Assembly (NCBI RefSeq): GCF_026236535.1
Contig: NZ_JAHTMW010000001.1
Location: 583,332 to 647,331, forward strand
Direction: 5' to 3'
From: Streptomyces sp. SKN60
GTDB taxonomy: Bacteria; Actinomycetota; Actinomycetes; Streptomycetales; Streptomycetaceae
DNA: 64,000 nucleotides
Shown here: positions 8,738 through 16,504 of the stretch, piece after piece
Layout of the letters: every line of letters starts with the position of its first letter
How positions within the stretch are numbered: the first letter of the stretch is position 1
Notes under the pieces: generated by a model
What the model saw: the letters and a program-made list of their open reading frames with translations, nothing else
Databases searched by the model: none
Told to the model about the DNA's origin: nothing
Made by a program: the position numbers and the translations under genes

Positions 8738-9013
8738 TCAGCGGCCGTAACGGATCAGGGCGCGGACCATGCGGCAGGTGGTGTCGGACGGCGGGTGGAT
8801 GCCGAGCTGGGTCGCCGTGGTGCGTATCTTCGCGTTCGTCGCCCGCGAGGGCAGGTAGACGCCCGCGTCGAGCAGGGCGATGGCCAGGCGCATGGCCTTC
8901 AGCCGGCGGTTGTGCGTGACGTACCACTCGCGGGGGCGGCCCGCGGGGAGCGGCTTCTTCTGGAGCGGCTTCCAGGGTTCGAGGGACGGTGTCCGGATCA
9001 TGGCGACAGCCAT
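8738..9013 (-). CDS. Small hypothetical protein (91 aa)
   Basis: 91 aa from ATG 9013, which has a strong AGGAGG 7 nt upstream; the frame is open further to 9070 but without a comparable start. Begins MAVAMIRTPSLEPWKPLQ. It has a basic, aromatic patch (REWYVTHNRRLKAMRLAIAL) followed by a possible helix-turn-helix-like region (ATNAKIRTTATQLG) and ends MVRALIRYGR. The charge pattern would fit a nucleic-acid-binding protein, but I recognise no family. It converges on the CDPS-P450 operon and is separated from it by a terminator. Confidence 0.7.
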   Translation of the reverse strand: MAVAMIRTPSLEPWKPLQKKPLPAGRPREWYVTHNRRLKAMRLAIALLDAGVYLPSRATNAKIRTTATQLGIHPPSDTTCRMVRALIRYGR

Positions 9014-9185
9014 GGGCGACCTCCTGGCGAACGGTGGGGTGCGGGCCCTCCCCGGGACCCTCACCTTCACCCCCTATTTTAGTGCCCCCCACTGACAATC
9101 GCCCCTGGCCAGACGCATCTTGAGGGGGCATGGAAGAGAGGTTTGACGGGACGTCTGCCGGGACGTTTGCCGGTACGTTGGGGGC

Positions 9186-9545
9186 ATGGAGATCTGGATC
9201 AATCCCGCCTGTTCCAAGTGCCGCAGCGCGCTGACCCTGCTGGACGCCGAGGGCGCCGACTACACCGTGCGCCGCTACCTGGAGGACGTGCCCTCGCCGG
9301 ACGAGATCCGCGCGGTCCTGGAGCGGCTCGGCCTGGAGCCGTGGGACATCACCCGCACCCAGGAGGCGGCCGCCAAGGAGCTGGGCGTCAAGGACTGGCC
9401 GCGGGACGAGGCGAGCCGGGACCGCTGGGTGGAGGCGCTGGCCGAGCACCCGAAGCTGATCCAGCGCCCGATCATCACCGCCGAGGACGGCACGGCCGTG
9501 GTCGGCCGCTCCGAGGAGGCGGTGCGGGACGCCCTGTCCCGCTGA
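9186..9545 (+). CDS. ArsC/Spx-like thioredoxin-fold reductase
   Basis: 119 aa, the usual length for the glutaredoxin-coupled arsenate reductase (ArsC/YffB) family. The N-terminus INPACSKCRSAL carries a CxxC with C9 and C12, and the conserved RPIIT motif near residue 95 is present. Proteins of this fold reduce arsenate or act as uncharacterised thiol oxidoreductases. No arsenic genes (arsB, acr3, arsR) are nearby, so a specific arsenate role is not supported by context. It converges on the alpha/beta hydrolase 27 bp downstream. Confidence 0.85.
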   Translation: MEIWINPACSKCRSALTLLDAEGADYTVRRYLEDVPSPDEIRAVLERLGLEPWDITRTQEAAAKELGVKDWPRDEASRDRWVEALAEHPKLIQRPIITAEDGTAVVGRSEEAVRDALSR

Positions 9546-9572
9546 CCGGCTCCCCGAGCCTCGCTCCCCGAG

Positions 9573-10445
9573 TCAGCTCCCCTCCCCCGTGAGGTGACGG
9601 GCCATCCGGGCGTGGGCCTCCGGCCCGGCGCCCACCGGAAGGGCGAAGTGGGTGGCGTCGGGCAGCACCTCCGTCTCCAGGCGCCCGCCGGGGACGGCGG
9701 CGTGGGCCTTGCGCTCCACGGCGTACGAGTCATGGGTGCGGCTGCGTCCGGCGAGCAGCACCAGGGTGGGCGGGCGCAGCCCGGCGAGCCGCTCGGGCGC
9801 GGGCCGGGGCCCGTTGACCGGGCGGACGGTCGGCTCGTCGGCGGCGAGCACCTGCAGCCGGTGCCAGTCGGGGTCGAGCGCGGCGTCCCCGGTCTCCCAG
9901 TCGAGGAACGCGGCCGTGCGGGCCGCGCCCGGCCGCACCAGCACCGGCAGGGCCCGCAGCAGGAAGCGCGGAGCGAAGCCGGTGAAGCAGTTGGTGGGGT
10001 CGAGCAGCACGAGCCGGCCGACGCGGTCGGGCGCGGCGAGCGCGTACTGCAGGGCGATCCACGCGCCGTAGGAGTGCCCGGCCAGTCCCACCGGCCGGTC
10101 GGCGGGTATCGCGAGGGCGTCGAGGAGCGCGTCGAGCCAGCCGGTGAGGTCGGCGGCGGTACGGATCGGGCGGCCCGGGTCCGCGAGGCTGCGGCCGGGC
10201 TCGCCGACCAGGTCGACGGCGTGCACCCGGTGGGTGGCGCCGAGCGCCGCCGCCGTGCCGTACCACCCGGTGGCGGTGGCCCCGCCGCCGGGCAGCAGGA
10301 GCACGGGCGGGCCGTCGGCGGGCCCGTGGCTGATGACATGGGTCGCGCCGTACGGGGTGGGGACGGCCGCCGTGGTGGTGCCCTGCGGCCAGTGCGCGAG
10401 GACGGCGTCGTAGGCGAGGTGGAACGCGGACGGTTCGCGGGACAT
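9573..10445 (-). CDS. Alpha/beta-fold hydrolase
   Basis: 290 aa. Oxyanion-hole motif LLLPGGGATATGWYG near residues 49-63, nucleophile elbow GHSYG near residues 122-126, and a catalytic histidine in DATHFALP near the C-terminus. The acidic member is probably the Asp in LLDPTN or a later loop. There is no signal peptide, so it is cytosolic. Substrate is unknown; members of this superfamily act on esters, lactones or haloalkanes. The downstream oxidoreductase gene ends its upstream neighbour's transcript 79 bp away, and the two may be co-transcribed. Confidence 0.85.
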   Translation of the reverse strand: MSREPSAFHLAYDAVLAHWPQGTTTAAVPTPYGATHVISHGPADGPPVLLLPGGGATATGWYGTAAALGATHRVHAVDLVGEPGRSLADPGRPIRTAADLTGWLDALLDALAIPADRPVGLAGHSYGAWIALQYALAAPDRVGRLVLLDPTNCFTGFAPRFLLRALPVLVRPGAARTAAFLDWETGDAALDPDWHRLQVLAADEPTVRPVNGPRPAPERLAGLRPPTLVLLAGRSRTHDSYAVERKAHAAVPGGRLETEVLPDATHFALPVGAGPEAHARMARHLTGEGS

Positions 10446-10524
10446 GGCACGGTTCCTCTCGTGGGCGGGACGCTGGGACAGGAGCGGCGGGGGCGGGCCG
10501 GCTCGTCGGGCCCGCCCCGCCCGG

Positions 10525-11475
10525 TCACCGAACGGCGGCCGTCGCGGCCTCGGCCTGGTCCCCGGACCGGGCCGCGGTCTCGGCCACGGCTTCCGCCTCG
10601 GCCAGGATCTCGGTGAGCCGGGCTCCGAACCGTACGTCGCAGGGGTGGGGGCGGCCGGTGCGGACGGCCTCCAGGAGGCCGTCGACGGCCGCGCCGAACG
10701 CGTCGAGGGCGCCGTCCCAGTGCGGCATGACGGCCTTGCCCCGCTCGCCGTAGAGGGAGAGCGCGGCCTCGGCGGAGGCCGCCGGGGCGCTGAGCGTGAG
10801 GGTGGCGGTGCTGCTCGCGCCGGAGGCGTGGCGCAGGGTCAGATGGCGGGTGTCCGCCCGGCCCTCGGTGCAGCTGATGGAGGTGACGTCGCCGAGGATC
10901 GGCAGGAAGACGGAGAGGACGTGCGGGCCGACGTCCCACAGACCGCCCTTGTCGCGCCGCCAGGGCGAGGCGGCGTAGACGCTGTCGGCGTCGGGCGAGA
11001 ACAGCGCTCCCAGCCAGTGCGCCTCGCCGAGGAACCATCCGCCGGCGGCGACCTGTTCGTCTATCCAGCGCGCGGTGGGCGGCGCGAAGCGGAGGGTGCA
11101 GAACACGACGGAGGCCACGCCAGCGCCCGTGACGGCGTCCGCGAGCTCGCGCGCCGTCGCCGCCGAGGTCGTCACCGGCTTGTCGAGGATGACATGGCAG
11201 CCCGCCGCGGCGGCCCGCGCGGCCAGCGGGGCCTGGACGTCCGGCGGCAGCGCCAGCGCGACCGCGTCGCTCGCCTCGAACAGCGCGTCCACGTCCTCGT
11301 ACGCCTTCGTCCCGCACGCGGCGGCGAGCGCGGCCGCGGCCTCCGGCCGTCTGCCCCACACCCCGCTGAACTCCACGTCGGGATGCGCCGCGAGCGCGGG
11401 GGCGTGGGTGCGCTCGGCCCAGGGGCCGGTGCCGAGGAGTCCGATGCGGGTCTTAGTGCCAGCGAGATTCGTCAT
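10525..11475 (-). CDS. Gfo/Idh/MocA family NAD(P)-dependent oxidoreductase
   Basis: 316 aa from ATG 11475 (MTNLAGTKTRIGLLGTGPWA). The Rossmann dinucleotide motif GLLGTGPWAERTHAPAL is at residues 12-28, and the family's EKP-type motif appears as DKPVTT near residues 110-115, where the lysine is catalytic. The C-terminal half is the usual beta-sheet substrate domain (DVGPHVLSVF). Such enzymes oxidise or reduce sugars, inositols or related polyols. The specific substrate cannot be told from sequence. The open frame extends far upstream antisense to 13191, but only this part is coding. Confidence 0.88.
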   Translation of the reverse strand: MTNLAGTKTRIGLLGTGPWAERTHAPALAAHPDVEFSGVWGRRPEAAAALAAACGTKAYEDVDALFEASDAVALALPPDVQAPLAARAAAAGCHVILDKPVTTSAATARELADAVTGAGVASVVFCTLRFAPPTARWIDEQVAAGGWFLGEAHWLGALFSPDADSVYAASPWRRDKGGLWDVGPHVLSVFLPILGDVTSISCTEGRADTRHLTLRHASGASSTATLTLSAPAASAEAALSLYGERGKAVMPHWDGALDAFGAAVDGLLEAVRTGRPHPCDVRFGARLTEILAEAEAVAETAARSGDQAEAATAAVR

Positions 11476-11787
11476 GCCCACAGTCTGCCGGGCCCCGCAC
11501 CCCCAGCGGCTCCGGGATCCCCCCGATCCGCCCCGGGCCCGCCCCGGAGCGCACGCCCGGGGCGCGCGGCCAGGGCACGCGGCCGGCACACGCGGCGCAG
11601 CCCGGTCGCATCCCAGAGCCGCGGGAAACCGGCTGGACCCCCTCCCCACCCCCGGTGTTAGCTTTTCCGCGCCGGCCGCGGGACTCCGGTGCGACTTCCG
11701 GGACCTGCCTCTGAAGCAACGTATTCGCTGTTCGCGCCCCCATTCCCCGGCCGGCAACCTGCGCGGGAGGGGACAAGGAGGGGGACC
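11476..11787. other. Divergent intergenic region, no clear element
   Basis: About 310 bp between the oxidoreductase and the TROVE-like gene. It must hold both promoters. The only notable element is a strong ribosome site (ggacaaggaggggg) at its right end; no convincing inverted repeat or -10/-35 pair is seen. Confidence 0.4.
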
Positions 11788-13188
11788 ATGTCCGATCTGA
11801 TCGCCGCCGAGGACGTCCTGCTCTTCGTCAACGCGGCCGTCACGGCGACGGGCCAGCGCGAGTTCCGCTCCTCCGCCGCGGAACAGCGGCTCTCCCTCGG
11901 CTTCGTCCACGAGTACGTGCGCGTCAACTACCGCCCGTTGTACGCCGCCGCGCTCGCCCTCGACATCAACGACCACAACGCCGCCCTGATCGTGGAGCAG
12001 TTGCTGCGCAGTCCGCGCGAGGCGGGCCCGGAGGAAGGGCGGCTGATCGCCGCGCGGCTCACCCGGCTGCCGCCGCAGCGGGTCTACCGCCTGTTCGGGG
12101 CGCTGCGGGCCGCCGGGGTCAACAACCGGCGCACCCGGGCGGTCGTGCGCGACTGGCTGGCGGCCCGCCCCGACCTCGCGCACGACGCGGTGAAGTACCG
12201 CTCGGGGCTCAAGGCCGCCGCCCGGCACGCCCACTGGTCCTTCGCCGACGCCCCGGAGACCGGCGACTTCCTCTTCGCGCCCGGGCGGCGCGCCCGCTAT
12301 GCGCACCCGGGCCTGGAGGCCTTCCGCCGGGCCCGGTACGAGCAGGGGGCGCTGTACGAGCTGCCGTTCACCGTTGCCGAGGGCTTCGCGGCCAAGCACG
12401 GAATCGCCCGCGAGGTCTTCCTGGAGCGGATCGCGCCCCGGATGACCCGCCTCGAGCGGCTGCGCACCCGCCCGGCCGCCGCCGATCTGGGCGTGATGCC
12501 GCTGACCCGGCTCGCGCTGTACGTGCTGTCGCTCCCCTTCGGGGAGCGTGCGGCGCGGCGGGCCGAGCTGACCGGGGCGCTGCGGGCGGCGGCGCGCCGC
12601 GTCGCGGGGCCGTACGCGGGGAGCTGGGGCCGGGTGGCGGCCGTCCTCGACGACAGCTGGTCGGCCTCGGGGTCGGCGGTGAAGCGGCGCCGGCCGCTGG
12701 CGGTCGCGCTGGGCTGCCACTTCCTCCTGGAGGCGCTGGCCGCGCCGGGCGCGTACACGGCCCACTGGACCTCGGGCGGCCGTGATCCACTGCTGGTCCG
12801 CCCGTGGGGACCGACCCCGCTCGGTGCGCGGATCCTGGACGCCCTGGAGGCGGAGCCGGAGCGGCTGGTGATCGTCTCGGACGGGTGGGACAACGCGCCG
12901 CCCGGGCTCGCGGGCGAGGTGCTGCGGGTGTGGCGGGAGCGGCTGGATCCGGGACATCGGACGTATGCCGTGCATCTGAACCCCGTATACGACGCCGATG
13001 TCTTCGATGTGCGGCGGCTGGCGCCCGGGGTGCCGACGGCCGGCATCCGGGACGCGGAGGACCTGCCGGCGCTTGTGGAGGTCGCGCGGTTCGCGGAGGG
13101 CCGGGAGGGTCTGGCCGCGCTGCGGGCGTATCTGGACCGGCGGGTGGAGCTGTTCCTGGCGGAGCGCTCCGGGGAGGCGGGGGCATGA
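11788..13188 (+). CDS. Ro60/TROVE-like protein with C-terminal vWA domain
   Basis: 466 aa from ATG 11788, which has a strong aaggaggggg ribosome site. The N-terminal ~270 residues are helical, repeat-like and basic. The C-terminal ~180 residues look like a von Willebrand A domain: a MIDAS DxSxS motif DDSWS at 288-292 followed by ASGS, and a second acidic loop IVSDGWDN with Asp at 365. Helical array plus MIDAS-vWA is the architecture of Ro60/TROVE RNA-binding proteins (established for Ro and Rsr); assignment here is by pattern. The stop overlaps the ATG of the next gene by 4 bp, so the two products are made together. Confidence 0.7.
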   Translation: MSDLIAAEDVLLFVNAAVTATGQREFRSSAAEQRLSLGFVHEYVRVNYRPLYAAALALDINDHNAALIVEQLLRSPREAGPEEGRLIAARLTRLPPQRVYRLFGALRAAGVNNRRTRAVVRDWLAARPDLAHDAVKYRSGLKAAARHAHWSFADAPETGDFLFAPGRRARYAHPGLEAFRRARYEQGALYELPFTVAEGFAAKHGIAREVFLERIAPRMTRLERLRTRPAAADLGVMPLTRLALYVLSLPFGERAARRAELTGALRAAARRVAGPYAGSWGRVAAVLDDSWSASGSAVKRRRPLAVALGCHFLLEALAAPGAYTAHWTSGGRDPLLVRPWGPTPLGARILDALEAEPERLVIVSDGWDNAPPGLAGEVLRVWRERLDPGHRTYAVHLNPVYDADVFDVRRLAPGVPTAGIRDAEDLPALVEVARFAEGREGLAALRAYLDRRVELFLAERSGEAGA

Positions 13189-14321
13189 CACGGATCGATC
13201 TGTCGGGGCTCGACGTGCGACCCGCGCAGGTGTGGGGCGGGGTGCGGCTGGTGCCGCTGGTACGGGACGAGCCGGTCACCGGTCTGCGGCTGCACCGGGA
13301 GGTGTACGACGCCCATCCGTACGACGACACCGTGGAGGTCGGCGACGGCACCGCGTACACCTCGTACATCCCGCACGGCTTCGTCGCCGACTGGTCGGGT
13401 ACGGGCGGCGAGTCCGCCGCCTATGGGACGGGGCTCGGCGAGGAGCGGCCGGTCGCGGTCCCGGTGCGGCGGCTCGCCCGGGGCCGGCGCGGCGAGTCGC
13501 GGCTCCGGTTCCTCCCGCTGCACCTCGCCCTGGAAGGGTATCTGGCGCTCCACTTCGGCGGGCCGTCGGTGGTGTGGGACGAGTGGTCCCGGGACGCGGT
13601 GCGGCGCGGGCTGTCGCCGCGCGCGGAGGCGGCCTACGCGGGATGGCAGGTGCCGGGGCTCGCGGAGGCGCTGCGGGTGTTCGAGATCCATCCGGGGCAG
13701 TGCGGAGTGCTCCTTTACGTGGCCGACGCGCTGGCCGCCGCCTTCGTGGTGCCGCACCCGGACGACTACCGGCTGCTGCATCCGACGCTGGTGGAGGACC
13801 TCTTCGGGGAGCTGGTGCACCAGTACGCGCACTATGGGGCAGCCGTACCCGAGTTCCGGGCGTCCGTGGAGAGCGGCGCTATCCATTCCCTCGCCGATCT
13901 GCGCCGGGCGGCGCGGGCGCAGGAGCGGGTGTGGGCGGAGGCGCACGACGGCCTGATGGCGCGGGACCTGCTGACGACCTCGTACGCCTTCGAGCGGGTC
14001 CGTACGATGGGCGGCTTCCGGCTCCACCGCTTCCTGCCGCCGTTCCTGCGCTCGGGCCAGGAGCAGCACATCGGCGAGCTGATCTGCGACCACCGGGGGC
14101 GGACCCTCTATCTGAAGACCTTCCGGCTGTCCGACGCCCAGATCCGCCGGGGCTACCTGCTGCGGCGGCTCGCGGACTGCGACTGGCACCTGGAGCGTAC
14201 GGCCGAGGCGCTCGGCACCTCGTACGCCGAGCTGGTGGCGCGGATCCGGCGGGCCGGATTCGGCGGACTCCTGAACGCGCACGTCGTCGCACGGCGGGGG
14301 CGGGAAAAGGAGGAAGGCTGA
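13185..14321 (+). CDS. ARPP-like protein with C-terminal Fis-type HTH
   Basis: 378 aa, coupled to the TROVE-like gene by an ATGA overlap. The N-terminal 180 residues begin MTRIDLSGLDVRPAQVWGGV and resemble the ARPP (ADP-ribosylglycohydrolase and rhodanese-phosphatase-associated) domain, a family linked by genomics to RNA repair and TROVE proteins; this is recalled, not searched. The last ~50 residues (LADCDWHLERTAEALGTS, then LVARIRRAGF) look like a Fis/HTH_8 helix-turn-helix. The two together suggest a partner or regulator of the Ro-like protein. It ends one base before the glnII GlnR box. Catalytic residues are not identified. Confidence 0.65.
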   Translation: MTRIDLSGLDVRPAQVWGGVRLVPLVRDEPVTGLRLHREVYDAHPYDDTVEVGDGTAYTSYIPHGFVADWSGTGGESAAYGTGLGEERPVAVPVRRLARGRRGESRLRFLPLHLALEGYLALHFGGPSVVWDEWSRDAVRRGLSPRAEAAYAGWQVPGLAEALRVFEIHPGQCGVLLYVADALAAAFVVPHPDDYRLLHPTLVEDLFGELVHQYAHYGAAVPEFRASVESGAIHSLADLRRAARAQERVWAEAHDGLMARDLLTTSYAFERVRTMGGFRLHRFLPPFLRSGQEQHIGELICDHRGRTLYLKTFRLSDAQIRRGYLLRRLADCDWHLERTAEALGTSYAELVARIRRAGFGGLLNAHVVARRGREKEEG

Positions 14322-14359
14322 GTAACACGGGGTTCACAAACGGGCAACCGACGGGAAAT
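14322..14359 (+). promoter_or_regulatory. GlnR box upstream of glnII
   Basis: GTAAC-n6-TTCAC-n6-GCAAC-n6-GAAAT, with the exact spacing of the box before glnA1. It starts on the base after the preceding stop codon and ends about 117 bp before the glnII start. The second half-site is the weakest match. Confidence 0.8.
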
Positions 14360-14476
14360 CCGGTGTTGCGAAGCTGCGGACGACGCAGACACCGCCACCG
14401 CAGCTCTCGCAATGTCGCGAGCCGCCGCCGCAGCGCGGAGCACCAGCACCCGCAGCACGCCAAAGGATGAGGCCCC

Positions 14477-15508
14477 GTGACCTTCAAGGCTGAGTACATC
14501 TGGATCGACGGCACCGAGCCGACCGCCAAGCTCCGTTCCAAGACGAAGATCATCCCCGGTGAGGTCCTTCCGCTGGAGGAGCTGCCGATCTGGGGCTTCG
14601 ACGGTTCGAGCACGAACCAGGCCAAGGGTCACGCCTCGGACCGGGTGCTCAAGCCGGTCTTCTCCTGCCCGGACCCGATCCGCGGCGGCGACGACATCCT
14701 GGTGATGTGCGAGGTCCTGAACACGGACATGACGCCGCACGAGTCGAACACCCGGGCCGCGCTGGCCGAGGTGTACGCGAAGTACGCCGCTCAGGAGCCG
14801 ATCTTCGGCATCGAGCAGGAGTACACCTTCTTCGACGGCGAGCGTCCGCTCGGCTTCCCGGTCGGCGGCTTCCCGGCCCCGCAGGGCGGCTACTACTGCG
14901 GTGTCGGCGCGGACGAGATCTTCGGTCGTGACGTCGTCGAGGCGCACCTGGAGAACTGTCTGAAGGCGGGTCTGGGCATCTCCGGCATCAACGCCGAGGT
15001 CATGCCGGGCCAGTGGGAGTTCCAGGTCGGTCCGCTGGCGCCGCTCGAGGTCGCCGACCAGCTGTGGGTGGCCCGCTGGCTGCTCTACCGCACGGCCGAG
15101 GACTTCAACGTCTCCGCGACGCTGGACCCGAAGCCGGTGAAGGGCGACTGGAACGGCGCCGGCGCGCACACCAACTTCTCCACGAAGGCGATGCGCGAGG
15201 GCTACGACGCGATCATCACCGCGTGCGAGGCGCTGGGCGAGGGCTCGAAGCCGCTCGACCACGTCAAGAACTACGGCGCGGGCATCGACGACCGTCTGAC
15301 CGGCCTGCACGAGACCGCCCCGTGGGACCAGTACTCCTACGGCGTTTCCGACCGCGGCGCCTCGGTCCGCATCCCGTGGCAGGTCGAGCAGGACCAGAAG
15401 GGCTACATCGAGGACCGCCGTCCGAACGCGAACGTGGACCCGTACACGGTGACCCGCCTCCTGGTGGACACCTGCTGCGCGGCCCTGGAGAAGGCCGGCC
15501 AGGTCTGA
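14477..15508 (+). CDS. glnII: Glutamine synthetase type II (GlnII)
   Basis: Eukaryote-type glutamine synthetase, octameric or decameric and heat-labile, a second ammonia-assimilating enzyme in Streptomyces. 343 aa from GTG 14477 (MTFKAEYIWIDGTEPTAKLR). Characteristic segments are WGFDGSSTNQA, the ATP/metal site GIEQEYTFF and NGAGAHTNFSTKAMR. There is no Tyr397-type adenylylation loop, as expected for type II, so GlnE should not control it; control is through GlnR at the box upstream. A strong terminator follows. Having glnA1 and glnII within 10 kb matches the Streptomyces arrangement. Confidence 0.97.
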   Translation: MTFKAEYIWIDGTEPTAKLRSKTKIIPGEVLPLEELPIWGFDGSSTNQAKGHASDRVLKPVFSCPDPIRGGDDILVMCEVLNTDMTPHESNTRAALAEVYAKYAAQEPIFGIEQEYTFFDGERPLGFPVGGFPAPQGGYYCGVGADEIFGRDVVEAHLENCLKAGLGISGINAEVMPGQWEFQVGPLAPLEVADQLWVARWLLYRTAEDFNVSATLDPKPVKGDWNGAGAHTNFSTKAMREGYDAIITACEALGEGSKPLDHVKNYGAGIDDRLTGLHETAPWDQYSYGVSDRGASVRIPWQVEQDQKGYIEDRRPNANVDPYTVTRLLVDTCCAALEKAGQV

Positions 15509-15544
15509 GACCGGGCCTGAGGCCGGGCCTGAGGCCGGGCCTGG
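15509..15544 (+). repeat. Three tandem copies of a 12-bp unit after glnII
   Basis: Unit GGCCGGGCCTGA repeated three times directly after the glnII stop, first and last copies with one or two changes. Each unit holds the self-complementary GGCC(G)GGCC core and could fold. Confidence 0.7.
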
Positions 15545-15558
15545 CCCGAGCAGCATCT

Positions 15559-15598
15559 GAGAGGGGCGCCCCCCGTTTCGTACGGGGGCGCCCCTCTC
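15559..15598 (+). terminator. Terminator after glnII
   Basis: Stem GAGAGGGGCGCCCCC paired with GGGGGCGCCCCTCTC (about 17 bp with flanking pairs) and a loop around tttcg, 50 nt after the stop. Confidence 0.85.
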
Positions 15599-15690
15599 GG
15601 CATGTGGGAAGTCGGCATGTGGGAAGGACGACAAGGGGTTTGGCATGCCGGGGGCTGCCCACCGCACTTCCCTGCTGGTTTAATAGGGAT

Positions 15691-15813
15691 ATGGAGAGGA
15701 CGCAGAACGACACCGCGACAGGTCGCCACGACCTCGAGCCGTTCTGGCCTTCCCGCCAGCACCACGACTTCGACCGGTGCTGTCGGCGCGTGAGGAACGC
15801 GTCGGCCCTCTAA
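15691..15813 (+). CDS. Possible leaderless small ORF (40 aa)
   Basis: A 40-residue ORF, MERTQNDTATGRHDLEPFWP... ending CCRRVRNASAL. The sequence TTTAATAGGGAT ends on the base before the ATG. If TAATAG is the -10 element, transcription would begin at or near the A of the ATG, giving a leaderless message, which is common in Streptomyces. There is no Shine-Dalgarno. It is rich in His, Arg and adjacent Cys and lies 110 bp before the winged-helix gene, so it could be a leader peptide. I do not recognise a family. Confidence 0.4.
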   Translation: MERTQNDTATGRHDLEPFWPSRQHHDFDRCCRRVRNASAL

Positions 15814-15923
15814 AGCCCGACCGGAGCCGTCTCCGGTCCCACGGCCTTCGGCCGCCGCGCATGACGTTCGACGTACGACGCCTTCCGTCCGTCCGTGACT
15901 CGCGCGAAATGAGCTGAGCTCCC

Positions 15924-16493
15924 ATGGCCCACCTGGCCCACACCCGTACCACCGCCACCGCCGCCGCCACCGCAACTGCCACCGCCGCTCCCCTGGCCCC
16001 GCCGCGCCCGCGGCTGCGCGCCGTGGCGCCCGACGAGGTCGCCGGGCTCGCCCGGGTGGCCAACTTCCTGCCGCCGGGCGCCACGCTGCTGCCGGCGCCC
16101 CCGAACGCCCTGCCCACGCTGCCCGGGCGCCCGCCGATGGTCGGTTATCTGGTGCTGCTGCCGGCCGACCAGCAGACGGCGGCCTCCGATTCCGCGTCGG
16201 CGCCGGCGACGCCCGGTCCGGTGGTCATCGACGGCGTGCAGCGGATCGCCCGCGTCGACGGGCGGGCACTCGACCTGACGTATCTGGAGTTCGAACTCCT
16301 CGCCCATCTCGTCGCCCACCCGCACCGGGTGCACACCCGCGACCAGTTGGTCACCACGGTGTGGGGGTACGGGCACGTGGGCGACGGCCGGACCGTCGAC
16401 GTGCACGTGGCCCGGCTGCGCCGCAAGCTGGGCGCCGAGCACCGCCGCACGATCCAGACCGTGCGGCGGGTCGGCTACAAGTACACCCCCTGA
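15924..16493 (+). CDS. Winged-helix (OmpR/PhoB-type) regulator without receiver
   Basis: 189 aa. The N-terminus is a low-complexity Ala/Thr stretch (MAHLAHTRTTATAAATATAT), followed by a short linker domain with no receiver-domain aspartate. The C-terminal ~95 residues are a clear OmpR/PhoB winged helix: LTYLEFELLAHLVAHPHRVH, TRDQLVTTVWG, DVHVARLRRKLG and VRRVGYKYTP. It is therefore an orphan DNA-binding protein not controlled by phosphorylation in the usual way. It converges on the PepSY gene with only 11 bp between stops. Targets are unknown. Confidence 0.88.
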   Translation: MAHLAHTRTTATAAATATATAAPLAPPRPRLRAVAPDEVAGLARVANFLPPGATLLPAPPNALPTLPGRPPMVGYLVLLPADQQTAASDSASAPATPGPVVIDGVQRIARVDGRALDLTYLEFELLAHLVAHPHRVHTRDQLVTTVWGYGHVGDGRTVDVHVARLRRKLGAEHRRTIQTVRRVGYKYTP

Positions 16494-16504
16494 TCAGGCG
16501 GATT

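Noticed and set aside
10525..13191. The oxidoreductase as part of an 888-residue protein
   Set aside because: Everything before ATG 11475 is antisense to the TROVE-like gene and lacks the Gfo/Idh/MocA fold; the Rossmann motif begins right after that ATG.
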